Below are positions 1-7,911 of a DNA stretch of 64,000 nucleotides, piece after piece. Location of the stretch: the NCBI RefSeq assembly GCF_004138335.1, contig NZ_RYFW01000008.1:62001-126000 (forward strand). The letters are read 5' to 3'. The notes below the pieces were generated by a model. It was not told the origin of the DNA, did not search any database, and saw only the letters and a program-made list of their open reading frames with translations. Within the stretch, counting starts at the first letter, position 1; each line of letters opens with the position of its first letter. Position numbers and translations under genes: made by a program. Source of the stretch: Peristeroidobacter agariperforans (lineage in GTDB: Bacteria > Pseudomonadota > Gammaproteobacteria > Steroidobacterales > Steroidobacteraceae).

Positions 1-439
1 TCACGATGCGGCCGTATCCTTGCGCCCTCATATGAGGCCACGCCGCGCGTGTCACCTGGAAGGCACCGTTGAGATGTACGCGATGGATCACATTCCAATC
101 GTCTTCGGTCATCTTGTGGAATGCCGCGTCTCTCAAGACGCCCGCATTGTTGATTAAGATGTCGATGCGACCGAAGTGGTCCAGCGCCGATTGCACAATC
201 TTGCCGCCATCTTCGACTGAATCGCCATTAGCAGCTGCTTGTCCGCCGGCGGACACGATTTCGTCCACGACAGCCTGAGCCACCGATGGATCCCGCCCGC
301 CACCTTGGGCAAGTCCGCCCAGATCATTGACCAACACCTTCGCGCCGCGCGCCGCGAACGCTTTGGCGTACGAGCGTCCCAGACCATTGCCGGCGCCAGT
401 AACGAGCGCCACGCGCCCATCCAAACGGACCTGAGTCAT
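1..439 (-). CDS. SDR-family dehydrogenase, 3' end off the window
   Basis: The frame reads from an ATG at 437-439 and is still open at base 1, so about 146 N-terminal residues are visible. They show the Rossmann glycine motif TGAGNGLG near residue 15 and the NNAG motif near residue 95, both diagnostic of classical short-chain dehydrogenases. The segment LVNDLGG directly after the first beta-alpha unit resembles the 3-hydroxyacyl-CoA dehydrogenase domain of MFE-2/17-beta-HSD4-type enzymes, so an NAD-dependent hydroxyacyl-CoA dehydrogenase is the most likely role; the substrate is inference. The catalytic YxxxK lies beyond the edge. It is divergent from the LysR gene at 605, a usual arrangement for a regulator and its target. 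Confidence 0.85.
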   Translation of the reverse strand, partial: MTQVRLDGRVALVTGAGNGLGRSYAKAFAARGAKVLVNDLGGLAQGGGRDPSVAQAVVDEIVSAGGQAAANGDSVEDGGKIVQSALDHFGRIDILINNAGVLRDAAFHKMTEDDWNVIHRVHLNGAFQVTRAAWPHMRAQGYGRIV

Positions 440-547
440 TGCGTTCTGAACCTCTAATTCGTGTGCGCGGCGCCCCGCGTTTGGATCGACTGGATCTGGT
501 TCCCCCTCGTCGATGTGCGCAAAGTCTCACCGGTGAGCTATTCTGTC

Positions 548-565
548 TATTGGAAAATTTCGATA
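548..565. promoter_or_regulatory. Candidate LysR-type operator
   Basis: In the 165-bp gap between the divergent SDR and LysR genes lies an imperfect dyad, TATTGGAAA followed by ATTTCGATA, with six of nine positions symmetric. LysR regulators usually bind such interrupted dyads upstream of their own gene. The site sits about 40 bp before the LysR start. Assignment rests on position and symmetry only. Confidence 0.3.
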
Positions 566-604
566 CTCTGATTCCTCCAAGGAATACCTGCCGAGGACCT
601 TCCG

Positions 605-1585
605 ATGATTGAGCTCCGCAAGATTCGCCACGTAATGGAGGTCGCCCGGCATTCAGGGTTTGCCAGGGCAGCAGAGGCACTTCACCTCACTCAATCCGCG
701 TTGACGAAGAGCGTACAGAGCGTGGAGCAGCACCTTGGATTGACCTTGCTGGAGCGAGGTCCGCGCGGAGTTCGGCTCACTGCCGACGGAGAGTGGTTCG
801 TGGAACGAGCCGCCCGCGTTCTGGCGGAGGTCGAACAAATCGAAGTGGGCGGACAGGCAGCCCGAGATCTTCGGCAAGGGAATCTTCGCATCGGAGCGGC
901 GCCAGCCGCTCTCGACACTTTGCTGCGCGGGCCGCTCGTAAGCTTCGTTCGTCAATATCCGGGGGTCCGCTTGGCGATCACGGCCAACACCGTGGAGCAG
1001 ATCGGAGTCCTACTCATGCGCGGAGAATTGGACTTCGCCGTTGGCGCTCTTGAGAGCCTCAGCGGAGAGCAAGGAATTGAGGTGAAGCAACTCTACACCG
1101 CACCTGTATCCATGTTTGTTCGGCGAGGGCACCCGTTGGATACAGGAAGCACGCCTTCCCTAAAGGAGATGTTTCGATACCCCATGGTGGGGCCTACGCC
1201 CCCTGAGCCGCATCACCAGTTATTCCGCCGACTCGCGATCGAGCTCGGTTCGCCTTTTCGTCAACCGCACATCATCGTTAGCTCATTCGCGGTGACTCAG
1301 AAACTGATCGAGCAAACAGACTGCTTTTCGTTCGTATTCGAAGAACGCACTGACAGCACAGTGTTCGCGTCACGCTTTCGAAGCTGGCCAAGCCCCGCGA
1401 ATGTTCCGCCTTTGGCGATTGACGTCGCATGGAGATCGGGTTGGCAACCTCCGCGAGCGGCTATAGAGATCATCGGGATGATGCAGGAGGCGAAGGCGAG
1501 CAAAGGCGCAACGAATAAAGAGGTCCCTCCGGGTAAGCCAGCAGAGCGCTCAACTCGCCGCCTTCGAAGAAGACCCAAGAAGTGA
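605..1585 (+). CDS. LysR-family transcriptional regulator
   Basis: A 326-residue protein with an N-terminal winged helix-turn-helix at about residues 1-62 (ARAAEALHLTQSALTKSV is the recognition region) followed by a periplasmic-binding-like effector domain from about 90 to 300 (LRIGAAPA begins it). This is the full LysR architecture; the basic C-terminal tail of about 25 residues is slightly longer than usual. The gene is divergent from the SDR dehydrogenase at 1-439, its most likely target. It ends about 100 bp before the arsenic operon and is probably unrelated to it, because that operon has its own ArsR. The effector cannot be told from sequence. Confidence 0.9.
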   Translation: MIELRKIRHVMEVARHSGFARAAEALHLTQSALTKSVQSVEQHLGLTLLERGPRGVRLTADGEWFVERAARVLAEVEQIEVGGQAARDLRQGNLRIGAAPAALDTLLRGPLVSFVRQYPGVRLAITANTVEQIGVLLMRGELDFAVGALESLSGEQGIEVKQLYTAPVSMFVRRGHPLDTGSTPSLKEMFRYPMVGPTPPEPHHQLFRRLAIELGSPFRQPHIIVSSFAVTQKLIEQTDCFSFVFEERTDSTVFASRFRSWPSPANVPPLAIDVAWRSGWQPPRAAIEIIGMMQEAKASKGATNKEVPPGKPAERSTRRLRRRPKK

Positions 1586-1682
1586 CATCCGCCCAGATCT
1601 GATCCGACGGCAGCTGGAAGCTGTACAACGCTTGCATCGAGCTATCGTTCATGCAATTCTACATTTCCAAAAGTGTGGAACT

Positions 1683-2027
1683 ATGGAATCTAAAGCGGTC
1701 ATCCTTGCGCTAGGTGCGTTGGCTCAGGAAACACGCCTCGAGATCTTTCGCATGCTGGTCAGGCGAGGCCCTGAGGGTTTCACCCCCGGCGAGATCGCCG
1801 AGCTCATATCGATTCCAGCGAACACGCTCTCCTTCCATTTGAAGGAGCTGCAAACAGCGCAGTTGGCGTCGTCCCGGCGCGAGGGCCGAAACATCTACTA
1901 CAGCGCCAACCTCGATCACATGAACACAGTGCTCTCGTTCCTGACCGACAACTGCTGCAGCCTGTCCAGTACGCCACGGGACTCCAGTTGTGCCCCGAAG
2001 ATCGCGATTCGGAAGAAGCGCGCCTGA
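1683..2027 (+). CDS. arsR: ArsR-family arsenite-responsive repressor
   Basis: A 114-residue winged-helix repressor. I start it at the ATG at 1683 because the family's first helix (ALGALAQETRLEIFRML) begins about nine residues later; the frame is open further upstream without resemblance. There is no CVC metal motif in the DNA-binding helix. Instead a Cys91-Cys92 pair and Cys103 lie near the C-terminus, matching the Acidithiobacillus ferrooxidans type of ArsR, where As(III) is bound by three C-terminal cysteines. It heads the arsR-acr3-arsC operon and should repress it until arsenite or antimonite binds. Family assignment is firm; the sensing-site type is inferred from cysteine placement. Confidence 0.92.
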   Translation: MESKAVILALGALAQETRLEIFRMLVRRGPEGFTPGEIAELISIPANTLSFHLKELQTAQLASSRREGRNIYYSANLDHMNTVLSFLTDNCCSLSSTPRDSSCAPKIAIRKKRA

Positions 2028-2051
2028 ACCGTACGTCCCGAGCCTCGCCTC

Positions 2052-3107
2052 ATGTCGACTTTCGAACGTTATCTCACCGCCTGGGTCGCCGGCTGCATCG
2101 TCGTCGGTATCGCCTTGGGTCACTTGTTTCCAGGGGTCTTCCAGTTCATCGGGCGAGCCGAGTACGAGCGCGTCAATCTGCCGGTCGCCCTGCTGATTTG
2201 GCTCATGATCGTCCCGATGCTTTTGAAGATCGACTTCCGCGCTCTACGAGGAGTGAGATCGCACTGGCGTGGCATAGGCGTCACTCTTTTCATCAACTGG
2301 GCGGTGAAGCCTTTCTCGATGGCGTTGCTCGGCTGGTTCTTTGTTGGCCAGGTATTCCGGCCGTACTTGCCGGCCGAGCAGATCGAATCATACATCGCCG
2401 GGCTCATACTACTCGCCGCAGCTCCGTGCACCGCCATGGTTTTCGTATGGAGCCAGCTCAGCAAGGGTGAGCCCCACTTCACCTTAAGCCAAGTAGCTCT
2501 AAACGATCTGTTGATGGTGGTGGCCTTCGCTCCAATCGTTGGGCTACTGCTGGGTCTGTCGGCGATTACGGTGCCTTGGAAGACTTTGCTGCTCTCGGTG
2601 GCGCTCTACATCGTGGTCCCGGTAGTGGTCGCTCAAGTAATTCGACGCGCAGTTCTGAGTAGCCGCGGCGAAGCTGGACTGAAGCAGTTGCTGGAGGTAC
2701 TCCAGCCGGTTTCACTGTTTGCATTGCTGACGACGCTGGTGCTGCTGTTTGGATTTCAGGGCAAGGAGATCATCGCTCAACCGATCGTCATCGCACTGCT
2801 CGCTGTGCCCATCCTTGTGCAGGTGTACTTCAACGCGGGGCTAGCCTACTGGTTGAACCGGGTAAGCGGCGAGATCCACTGTGTGGCCGCGCCGTCGGCA
2901 TTGATCGGCGCTAGCAACTTCTTCGAGCTCGCCGTTGCCGCGGCAGTCAGTCTTTTCGGATTGGAATCAGGCGCGGCGCTCGCCACGGTCGTGGGAGTGC
3001 TCATTGAAGTACCCGTTATGCTGTCGGTCGTCCACATCACGATGAAGACACAGGATTGGTACAACCGCGGTGCCGCGGTCCGGCGCCGAGCGGAAGCGAA
3101 TGGTTGA
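2052..3107 (+). CDS. acr3: ACR3-family arsenite efflux permease
   Basis: A 351-residue polytopic inner-membrane protein with about ten hydrophobic segments. It carries the ACR3 hallmark [11 protein letters not shown], with Cys126 at the position of the essential cysteine of the family, and a glutamate in the late helix (VLIEVPVML) where ACR3 proteins keep their second essential residue. It exports arsenite using the proton motive force. It starts 24 bp after the arsR stop and is followed by arsC, giving a complete minimal arsenic resistance operon: sensing, reduction, extrusion. Length and motifs are normal for the family. Confidence 0.95.
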   Translation: MSTFERYLTAWVAGCIVVGIALGHLFPGVFQFIGRAEYERVNLPVALLIWLMIVPMLLKIDFRALRGVRSHWRGIGVTLFINWAVKPFSMALLGWFFVGQVFRPYLPAEQIESYIAGLILLAAAPCTAMVFVWSQLSKGEPHFTLSQVALNDLLMVVAFAPIVGLLLGLSAITVPWKTLLLSVALYIVVPVVVAQVIRRAVLSSRGEAGLKQLLEVLQPVSLFALLTTLVLLFGFQGKEIIAQPIVIALLAVPILVQVYFNAGLAYWLNRVSGEIHCVAAPSALIGASNFFELAVAAAVSLFGLESGAALATVVGVLIEVPVMLSVVHITMKTQDWYNRGAAVRRRAEANG

Positions 3108-3121
3108 GTGAGGAAGATTGC

Positions 3122-3568
3122 ATGCAACGCATCCTGTTCCTTTGTGTCGCCAACTCGGCCCGAAGCCAGATGGCAGAGGGACTCGCAAGGCGCGTGCTCG
3201 ATGGCATCGCAACGGTAAGCAGCGCCGGATCACAGCCCAGCCGCGTCAACCCCTATGCTATCCAGGCCATGGCTGAGATCGGCATCGACATATCGACGCA
3301 TACCTCGAAGTCTGTAGCTGAGTTGAATGCCGCCGATTTCGACGTGGTCATCACGCTTTGCGCCGAGGAGGTGTGTCCGGTGTTGCCCGGTCGGGTGCAG
3401 CGCATGCACTGGCCAACACCTGACCCTGCGCGAACCGAGCTCGACGACACCCCCGAGATCGTATCTCAGAGGTTTCGAGACGCACGGGACGAAATCCTAT
3501 CGAGGATTCTCGGATATAAAGAGATGCTGACGCGCGGAAGCTTAGTTGGAGAGAACATGGCTACTTGA
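3122..3568 (+). CDS. arsC: Arsenate reductase, low-molecular-weight phosphatase type
   Basis: A 148-residue protein of the LMW-PTPase-like arsenate reductase family. The N-terminal P-loop CVANSARS (Cys8 to Arg14, CX5R) is the arsenate-binding catalytic loop. Cys80 and Cys85 (TLCAEEVC) match the resolving cysteine pair of the thioredoxin-coupled Staphylococcus aureus pI258 ArsC type. It reduces As(V) to As(III), which the ACR3 pump just upstream exports. I use the ATG at 3122, 15 bp after the acr3 stop and immediately before the conserved beta strand; a longer frame overlaps acr3 and has no family resemblance. Confidence 0.93.
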   Translation: MQRILFLCVANSARSQMAEGLARRVLDGIATVSSAGSQPSRVNPYAIQAMAEIGIDISTHTSKSVAELNAADFDVVITLCAEEVCPVLPGRVQRMHWPTPDPARTELDDTPEIVSQRFRDARDEILSRILGYKEMLTRGSLVGENMAT

Positions 3569-3704
3569 CGAGGTGTTTGCGAGTGGCATGGTCGGTATAG
3601 GTGCCCACGCCGCTGCGGGAGGCGAAGTTCCCTAGCGCCTCGAAGCTCACCGTCACCGGATTGGCGCCAATCGGCTACCGAGACTCCCGGGCATACTTCG
3701 CCCC

Positions 3705-4329
3705 ATGCAGACGCCCCACCCCGTCCTGTACTCGTTTCGGCGCTGCCCCTACGCCATCGGGCACGACTGGCGCTCGACGTCAGTTCCCAAGCCGTTGACG
3801 CAGAGAAGTCGAGCTACGCGATAAGCCAGCCGAAATGTTGCGCGCGTCGCCGAAGGGCACCGTGCCGGTACTGATCGACACCGACGGCACGGTGATCGAC
3901 GAGAGTCTCGACATCATGCTTTGGGCCCTGCGTCGTAGCGATCCCGAGCAGTGGCTGGCGCCGGAGCGGGACGATTTCGCAAAGATGCAATCGCTGATCC
4001 GCCACTTCGATGAGCATTTCAAGGGGCATCTCGATCGATACAAGTATCCGACTCGATTCGCCGACGCGGATGTGGAGCACAGCCGGGGCGAAGCCATCGT
4101 CAGCCTGCAGTTGCTGGAATCGCGGCTTCAGTTATCGAGCAATCTGTTCGGAAATCGAGTAGCACTGGCAGACATGGCGATCGCACCATTCGTCCGCCAG
4201 TTCTCCAGAGTCAATCCGTCGTGGTTCGCGAGTCAACCGCTGCCGAATGTGATGCGCTGGTTGGCCGCCATTCTGGGGTCGCCTCGATTCGTTCGGATCA
4301 TGCGGCCGAGAGCCGTTCTCGCTCGTTGA
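3705..4329 (+). pseudogene. GST-family protein, broken by two 1-bp deletions
   Basis: This stretch aligns along its whole length with the intact GST gene at 50531-51145. Relative to that copy it has lost one base near 3754 (CATGCGGGC has become CATCGGGC) and one near 3808, so the N-terminal thioredoxin-like half is read in three frames; only the last 164 residues remain as a long open frame from 3835. The start MQ and the RRCPYA motif are preserved in the first frame. The 20 bp before the ATG also match the intact copy, so promoter and gene were duplicated together. The C-terminal half is still well conserved, suggesting recent inactivation. A sequencing error would have to occur twice to explain it. 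Confidence 0.85.
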
Positions 4330-4484
4330 GCTGCAGACAGCTCGGTCGCCAGCGACTCGATACTTTCGCGATACCCTCAACGCGTGTCATCGAGCCTGCT
4401 GATCCAGATAGTCGCGGCGCGCGTGTACTCCGCTGCGCAATCCGAATACAGTACTGTCGCGTTCGTTAATTATGGTGTCGCTCC

Positions 4485-5150
4485 ATGAATCAGCCAGCCG
4501 CTAAAATCGAGCTGTGGCACTGCGCAGACACGCGCTCGTTCCGAGTCCTCTGGGTGCTCGAGGAACTCCGCTTGCCGTATCAGCTGCATCTGCTGCCTTT
4601 CCCGCCGCGCGCTCGCATGCCCGAGTATCTCGAGATCAATCCATTGGGAACGATTCCGTCGATGCGAGACGGTGACACATTTATGACAGAAAGCGCAGGC
4701 ATCGTGCAGTACCTGGCGACACGCCATGCGCCCAATGAGCTCGTGGTTGGAGTAGAGGATCGTGCGTACGGCAGCTGGTTGAACTGGTTGCATTTCGGTG
4801 AGGCCACTCTGACTTTCCCGCAGACGCTGATCATGCGCTATCGCAAGCTCGAACCTGGGCGCGCAGAACAGGTCGCTGACGACTACGCACGCTGGTTTAT
4901 GAGTCGCCTGCGACAAGTCGATCGAACCTTGCAAGCCACCCCCTGGTTATGCGCGGGACGTTTCACGGCGGCGGACATTTCGGTCGGATACGCGCTTCTA
5001 CTCGCCGATTTCCTCGAGCTTTCCAGTCGCTTTCCCCAAGCGGTCGCGGAGTACTGGTTGCGCTTGCAAGCCCGGCCAGCATTTCAAGCAGCCAAGGGAG
5101 CCCAAAAAGGTAGCTTGGCAGCAGAACTCGCGTCGCTACAGCACGCGTGA
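4485..5150 (+). CDS. Glutathione S-transferase family protein
   Basis: A 221-residue cytosolic GST fold: thioredoxin-like N-terminal domain (about residues 8-85; CADTRSFRVLWVLEEL, with the cis-proline segment NPLGTIPSM and TESAGIVQYL) and an all-helical C-terminal domain (about 95-215, with FTAADISVGY, the N-capping box region). The catalytic residue is probably the Ser/Thr after CADTRS, as in bacterial beta/theta-like GSTs. It sits between a GST pseudogene and, across the repeat, a third GST. The paralogues differ clearly from each other, so this is not a simple tandem duplication. Substrate unknown. Confidence 0.9.
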   Translation: MNQPAAKIELWHCADTRSFRVLWVLEELRLPYQLHLLPFPPRARMPEYLEINPLGTIPSMRDGDTFMTESAGIVQYLATRHAPNELVVGVEDRAYGSWLNWLHFGEATLTFPQTLIMRYRKLEPGRAEQVADDYARWFMSRLRQVDRTLQATPWLCAGRFTAADISVGYALLLADFLELSSRFPQAVAEYWLRLQARPAFQAAKGAQKGSLAAELASLQHA

Positions 5151-5326
5151 GCTGCGAGTAGCGAACTCACCAAGCCTCGTAGCCCCGAAGCGTCACATCC
5201 GCAAGCTTCGCGCAGAAGGCGCGACGCTCCTACTCAGCGATGTTATGAATCGTACTTTCTCTAAGGAACCAGCCCACCAACGCGTAAGTAAAGAGTGTGG
5301 CAACCGAATCGGCATCCTTACGTATT

Positions 5327-5690
5327 GTCCAAGAATTCAATCGCGTTGAGTTTCGCCGCTTTTCCGGCGAAACTCCAACACCGTGGAGAGAGCCTATCTC
5401 ACCGATAGTTCGGCCGAACTCTGCCTCGCTGTCGGACCGAACCTCAGTCAGTGCGCTGCGACGCTTCGATAAAATAAGTCCTCAAACCCGCCACGCTTCC
5501 AGCCCTTTGGGCATGTTTCTATTCTCGTTCCCAACCTCGCGATTTCCCTGATCGTTTATCCTGACTCTTAATCAGTTGGTTATAGGTCCGAGTCCTATAC
5601 GGCCACCACTTTCCTGCGTTGAATTCCGAGAGTTATGTTTCGAGGCGACTACGAAATTCCCGCCTCTATAAAACTCTCTGTAAAACTCCC
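5327..5690 (+). repeat. Dispersed repeat, copy A, with tRNA-Lys 3' half
   Basis: First of three related copies in the window (others at 6765-7027 and 15327-15650). Shared blocks in order: TCCAAGAATTCAATCG, a GTTTCGCCG/CGGCGAAAC hairpin (perfect here), CCTCAAACCCGCCAC, CTCGCGATTTCCCTGATCG, a tRNA 3' half, then GAATTC and a trailing block GAGGCGACT-GAAATTCCCGCCTC. Copies A and C extend over the same range. This copy fills most of the 620-bp gap between two GST genes, in which I see no open reading frame of substance. The repeat orientation is given by the tRNA half. Confidence 0.75.
5561..5608 (+). other. tRNA-Lys(CUU) 3' half remnant, copy A
   Basis: The sequence folds as an anticodon arm (CTGA, loop CTCTTAA, TCAG, anticodon CTT), a short variable region, a perfect T arm (ATAGG, seven-base loop, CCTAT) and an acceptor 3' strand ending in CCA. 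The 5' half (acceptor 5' strand and D arm) is absent upstream. One base of the acceptor strand is missing here compared with copy B. It is a fragment, not a working tRNA. Confidence 0.75.
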
Positions 5691-5773
5691 TTTGATTCGC
5701 CCGCCTGCTGCCGCGCAGTCGGCGTCCAGCCACTCGAAGCCCATGTCTCGGTGTTGATTCATCGTCCCATTGA

Positions 5774-6550
5774 TCATCTTTCCGAGCCCACGCGCGGTCC
5801 TGATGGCGCGTGCTGAGGCAAGGCCGGCAGCGGACCGATCAAGCCATCTGGCCGTGCTTTCGCCAGCATCCGCTGGTACGCCGGACGCGCTTCAACTTTC
5901 GTTTTCCACGCGGCGACTTTGGGGAATTGAGCGGCGTCGACGATGTTGAGCTTGGTCGCCACATCCAGCGGAAATTTCATCATGATGTCGGCCCCTGAAA
6001 ACTCGGCGCCACCGAACCAGGGATGTTTCGCCAGATACTCTTCAGCGAACTGCACGACTGCTTCGGAGTCCACCAGCGGCGAACGCTGCTTAGGCGGGTT
6101 GGTGCGCCAAGCGCGGTAGTCCGAGAACAATCGAGCTGCCAGCGACCCCTCCGCGTAATGCATCCACATCACGTAGTAGGGATAGTCCGGCGCATCGAGC
6201 GCGGGCCGCAGAACCCCCGCTGCTGCATGACGGTCGAGAATCGTTTCGATGATCGCACCGGACTCGACGAGGATCTGATCGCCATACTTCACTGTCGGCG
6301 CCATTGGTACGATGGGGCTGAGCGCACGAATCGCAGCCATCGAACCGGCGAGATCTCCTCGCCTGAACTCCAGCCGGTAAGGCAGCTGCAATTCCTCCAT
6401 CAACCAGACGATCCGTTCCGACCTGCGGCCCTCGAGGTGATATATCGTCACTTCGGGCATGGGGATCGGCTTCGCCGACCCGGTTGAAGTCGACGTCGCA
6501 CATCCTGTGAGCACCACCGCAGCCAGCATGCATACGATCGAGCGATTCAT
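5774..6550 (-). CDS. GST-like protein with lipoprotein signal peptide
   Basis: A 258-residue protein. Residues 1-17 form a lipoprotein signal: basic start, hydrophobic stretch AAVVL and lipobox LTGC with Cys17. The next residue is Ala, which by the +2 rule predicts outer-membrane sorting. From about residue 33 a GST fold follows: ITIYHLEGRRSERIVWLMEEL-like strand and helix, VPMAPTVKYGDQ at the cis-proline region, VESGAIIETIL, and a helical C-terminal domain with FSGADIMM. GSTs are normally cytosolic, where glutathione is abundant, so an exported lipidated GST is unusual. The tail ends proline-rich and disordered. The gene lies between repeat copies A and B. Fold and lipobox are clear from sequence; function outside the cytosol is unknown. 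Confidence 0.85.
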   Translation of the reverse strand: MNRSIVCMLAAVVLTGCATSTSTGSAKPIPMPEVTIYHLEGRRSERIVWLMEELQLPYRLEFRRGDLAGSMAAIRALSPIVPMAPTVKYGDQILVESGAIIETILDRHAAAGVLRPALDAPDYPYYVMWMHYAEGSLAARLFSDYRAWRTNPPKQRSPLVDSEAVVQFAEEYLAKHPWFGGAEFSGADIMMKFPLDVATKLNIVDAAQFPKVAAWKTKVEARPAYQRMLAKARPDGLIGPLPALPQHAPSGPRVGSER

Positions 6551-6764
6551 TCAGGTCCCCCTTGATGCTTCTAGAACACTCGCAGCGTGCGACTCCGTGG
6601 GGACGGCGGCAATGGGCTAGACATATCTTTTCCGACCTCACCGGATTGGCGATGCGGGTTTCCCGTGAAATCGCGCCATAGGGATCAGCAACGAGGCCTT
6701 GTTCGCCGGCCGCGCCGCCCAGTGGCATGATGATGCTTCCGGCTCAGGCGTCGATCACTTGAAC

Positions 6765-7027
6765 TTCAACTGCTGTGGAGCGAGCCTATATTGCCGTTGG
6801 TTCGAGCAAACTCTGCCCTCGCTATGGGGCCGGACCTCGATCGGTCTGCCTCGCAGGCTCTATACAGTAAATCCTCAAACCCGCCACACTTCCAGGCTCT
6901 TTGGGCACGTTTCTATAATATTCCCGCTCCCAACTTCGCGATTTCCGTGATCGTTTATCCTGACTCTTGATCAGTTGGTTATAGGTTCGAGTCCTATACG
7001 GCCCACCACTTTCCCCATTTGAATTCT
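6765..7027 (+). repeat. Dispersed repeat, copy B, with tRNA-Lys 3' half
   Basis: Second copy of the repeat described at 5327. It keeps the central blocks (GAGCCTAT, CTCTGCC, CCTCAAACCCGCCACAC, TTCGCGATTTCC, the tRNA half) and ends at the shared GAATTCTG. The left-hand TCCAAGAATTC block and the right-hand GAGGCGACT block seen in copies A and C are missing, so this copy is truncated on both sides. Its right end coincides with the start of a truncated coding remnant at 7019. The preceding 200 bp after the lipoprotein GST show nothing I can name. Confidence 0.7.
6960..7008 (+). other. tRNA-Lys(CUU) 3' half remnant, copy B
   Basis: Anticodon arm CTGA-CTCTTGA-TCAG (anticodon CTT), T arm ATAGG-TTCGAGT-CCTAT and a full acceptor 3' strand ACGGCCC followed by A and CCA. 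This is the best preserved of the three copies. The matching 5' strand GGGCCGT and a D arm are not present upstream. Confidence 0.8.
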
Positions 7028-7360
7028 GCGACCTTCGATCTGCGCGTCGAAGGAAATCGGCTCGGCATCGATATTCAGGAAAGCGCGAAGTGGAGTGGCT
7101 ACTTCATTCCGATGGTGTCGCTGACGCAGCTACAGGTCGGGTACTACGGGGACATCACCGAGCGGAACATCGCCAAGGGCCTGCTCTCCTGGTGGGGGGA
7201 CGGGCGCGCGTGTAGCGCGAGCGGATGGTTCGTGGTAAATGATGTGACATACGTCGCCGGCGCGATCACGGCGATCGATCTGCGGTTCGAGCAGCGGTGC
7301 GAGCTGTCGTCGACGGCGGCGCTGCACGCCAAGCTGCACTGGCGGAGCGACAACCCCTGA
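7019..7360 (+). pseudogene. C-terminal remnant of a secreted protein domain
   Basis: An open frame of 113 residues from a TTG, lacking any signal peptide or start signal. Its content (GYYGDITE, LSWWGDGRAC, GWFVVNDVTY, LTAIDLRFEQ-like with IDLRFEQRC) resembles a C-terminal module I know from large exported proteins of Lysobacter/Steroidobacter-like bacteria, where a tryptophan-rich strand set ends in AIDLRFEQHC. The N-terminal part of such a protein is absent: upstream sequence is repeat copy B, whose last shared bases GAATTCTG are the first codons here. I read it as the stump of a gene cut by the repeat. Recognition of the module is from memory and moderate. Confidence 0.5.
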
Positions 7361-7509
7361 GCCTCGGGCTCACTCACTCATTCGCACGTGTTCTTTCTTG
7401 CTGGCCATCCACGCGGATCGGGCTGGCCATCTTCTGTTTTTGATCTGATGCGGCTCGACGAAACGGGCCCCGACGGCCGCGCATCCAAGCGCTCATTGCC
7501 CCGAGGGTG

Positions 7510-7672
7510 CACGTCGCAGTGACACCGTCCTTCGCACGTTTTTAGTTGCAGCCAAGATTGAGGAAACTCGAGGGCGATCCAGCCGACGTCCGCGTGGAAA
7601 TCGTCACCGATCTGAAGCATTCCAATCTGGTCGGAGGTGAGGTGGATCTGGCGATCCGCTACGGCCGAAGCT
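7510..7672 (+). pseudogene. LysR substrate-binding domain fragment
   Basis: About 50 codons resembling the start of a LysR effector domain: a first frame with VTPSFAR near 7519, then, after a frame change near 7540, QPRLRKLEG, VRVEIVTDLKHSNLV and VDLAIRYGR. In intact LysR proteins these pieces follow each other as SFA-x-LPRL...P-x-V-x-V...DLAIR. No HTH region lies upstream and the similarity ends at about 7672. The rest of the 7361-7911 gap shows no other recognisable coding sequence. Confidence 0.6.
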
Positions 7673-7911
7673 GTTCGTCGATCATCGGTGCTCGCGCCAG
7701 CGCGGCGGCATGGACGTGTCGTAACGACTCGCTTCTGGACATCGGTCGGCCTTGCGCCTTTGCGTGCGCTTCAAGTTGGCGTAGATTGATCGCTAAGTGT
7801 CGCTTCTGCCAACCGTGCGCCCTGCGGCACGCTCCGACAATAGGCGATGATCTTCGTCCGCTTTTCGGGCCGCGCGGCGCACGCAGCGTCCCGCTCTCTG
7901 GGCCCACATCT

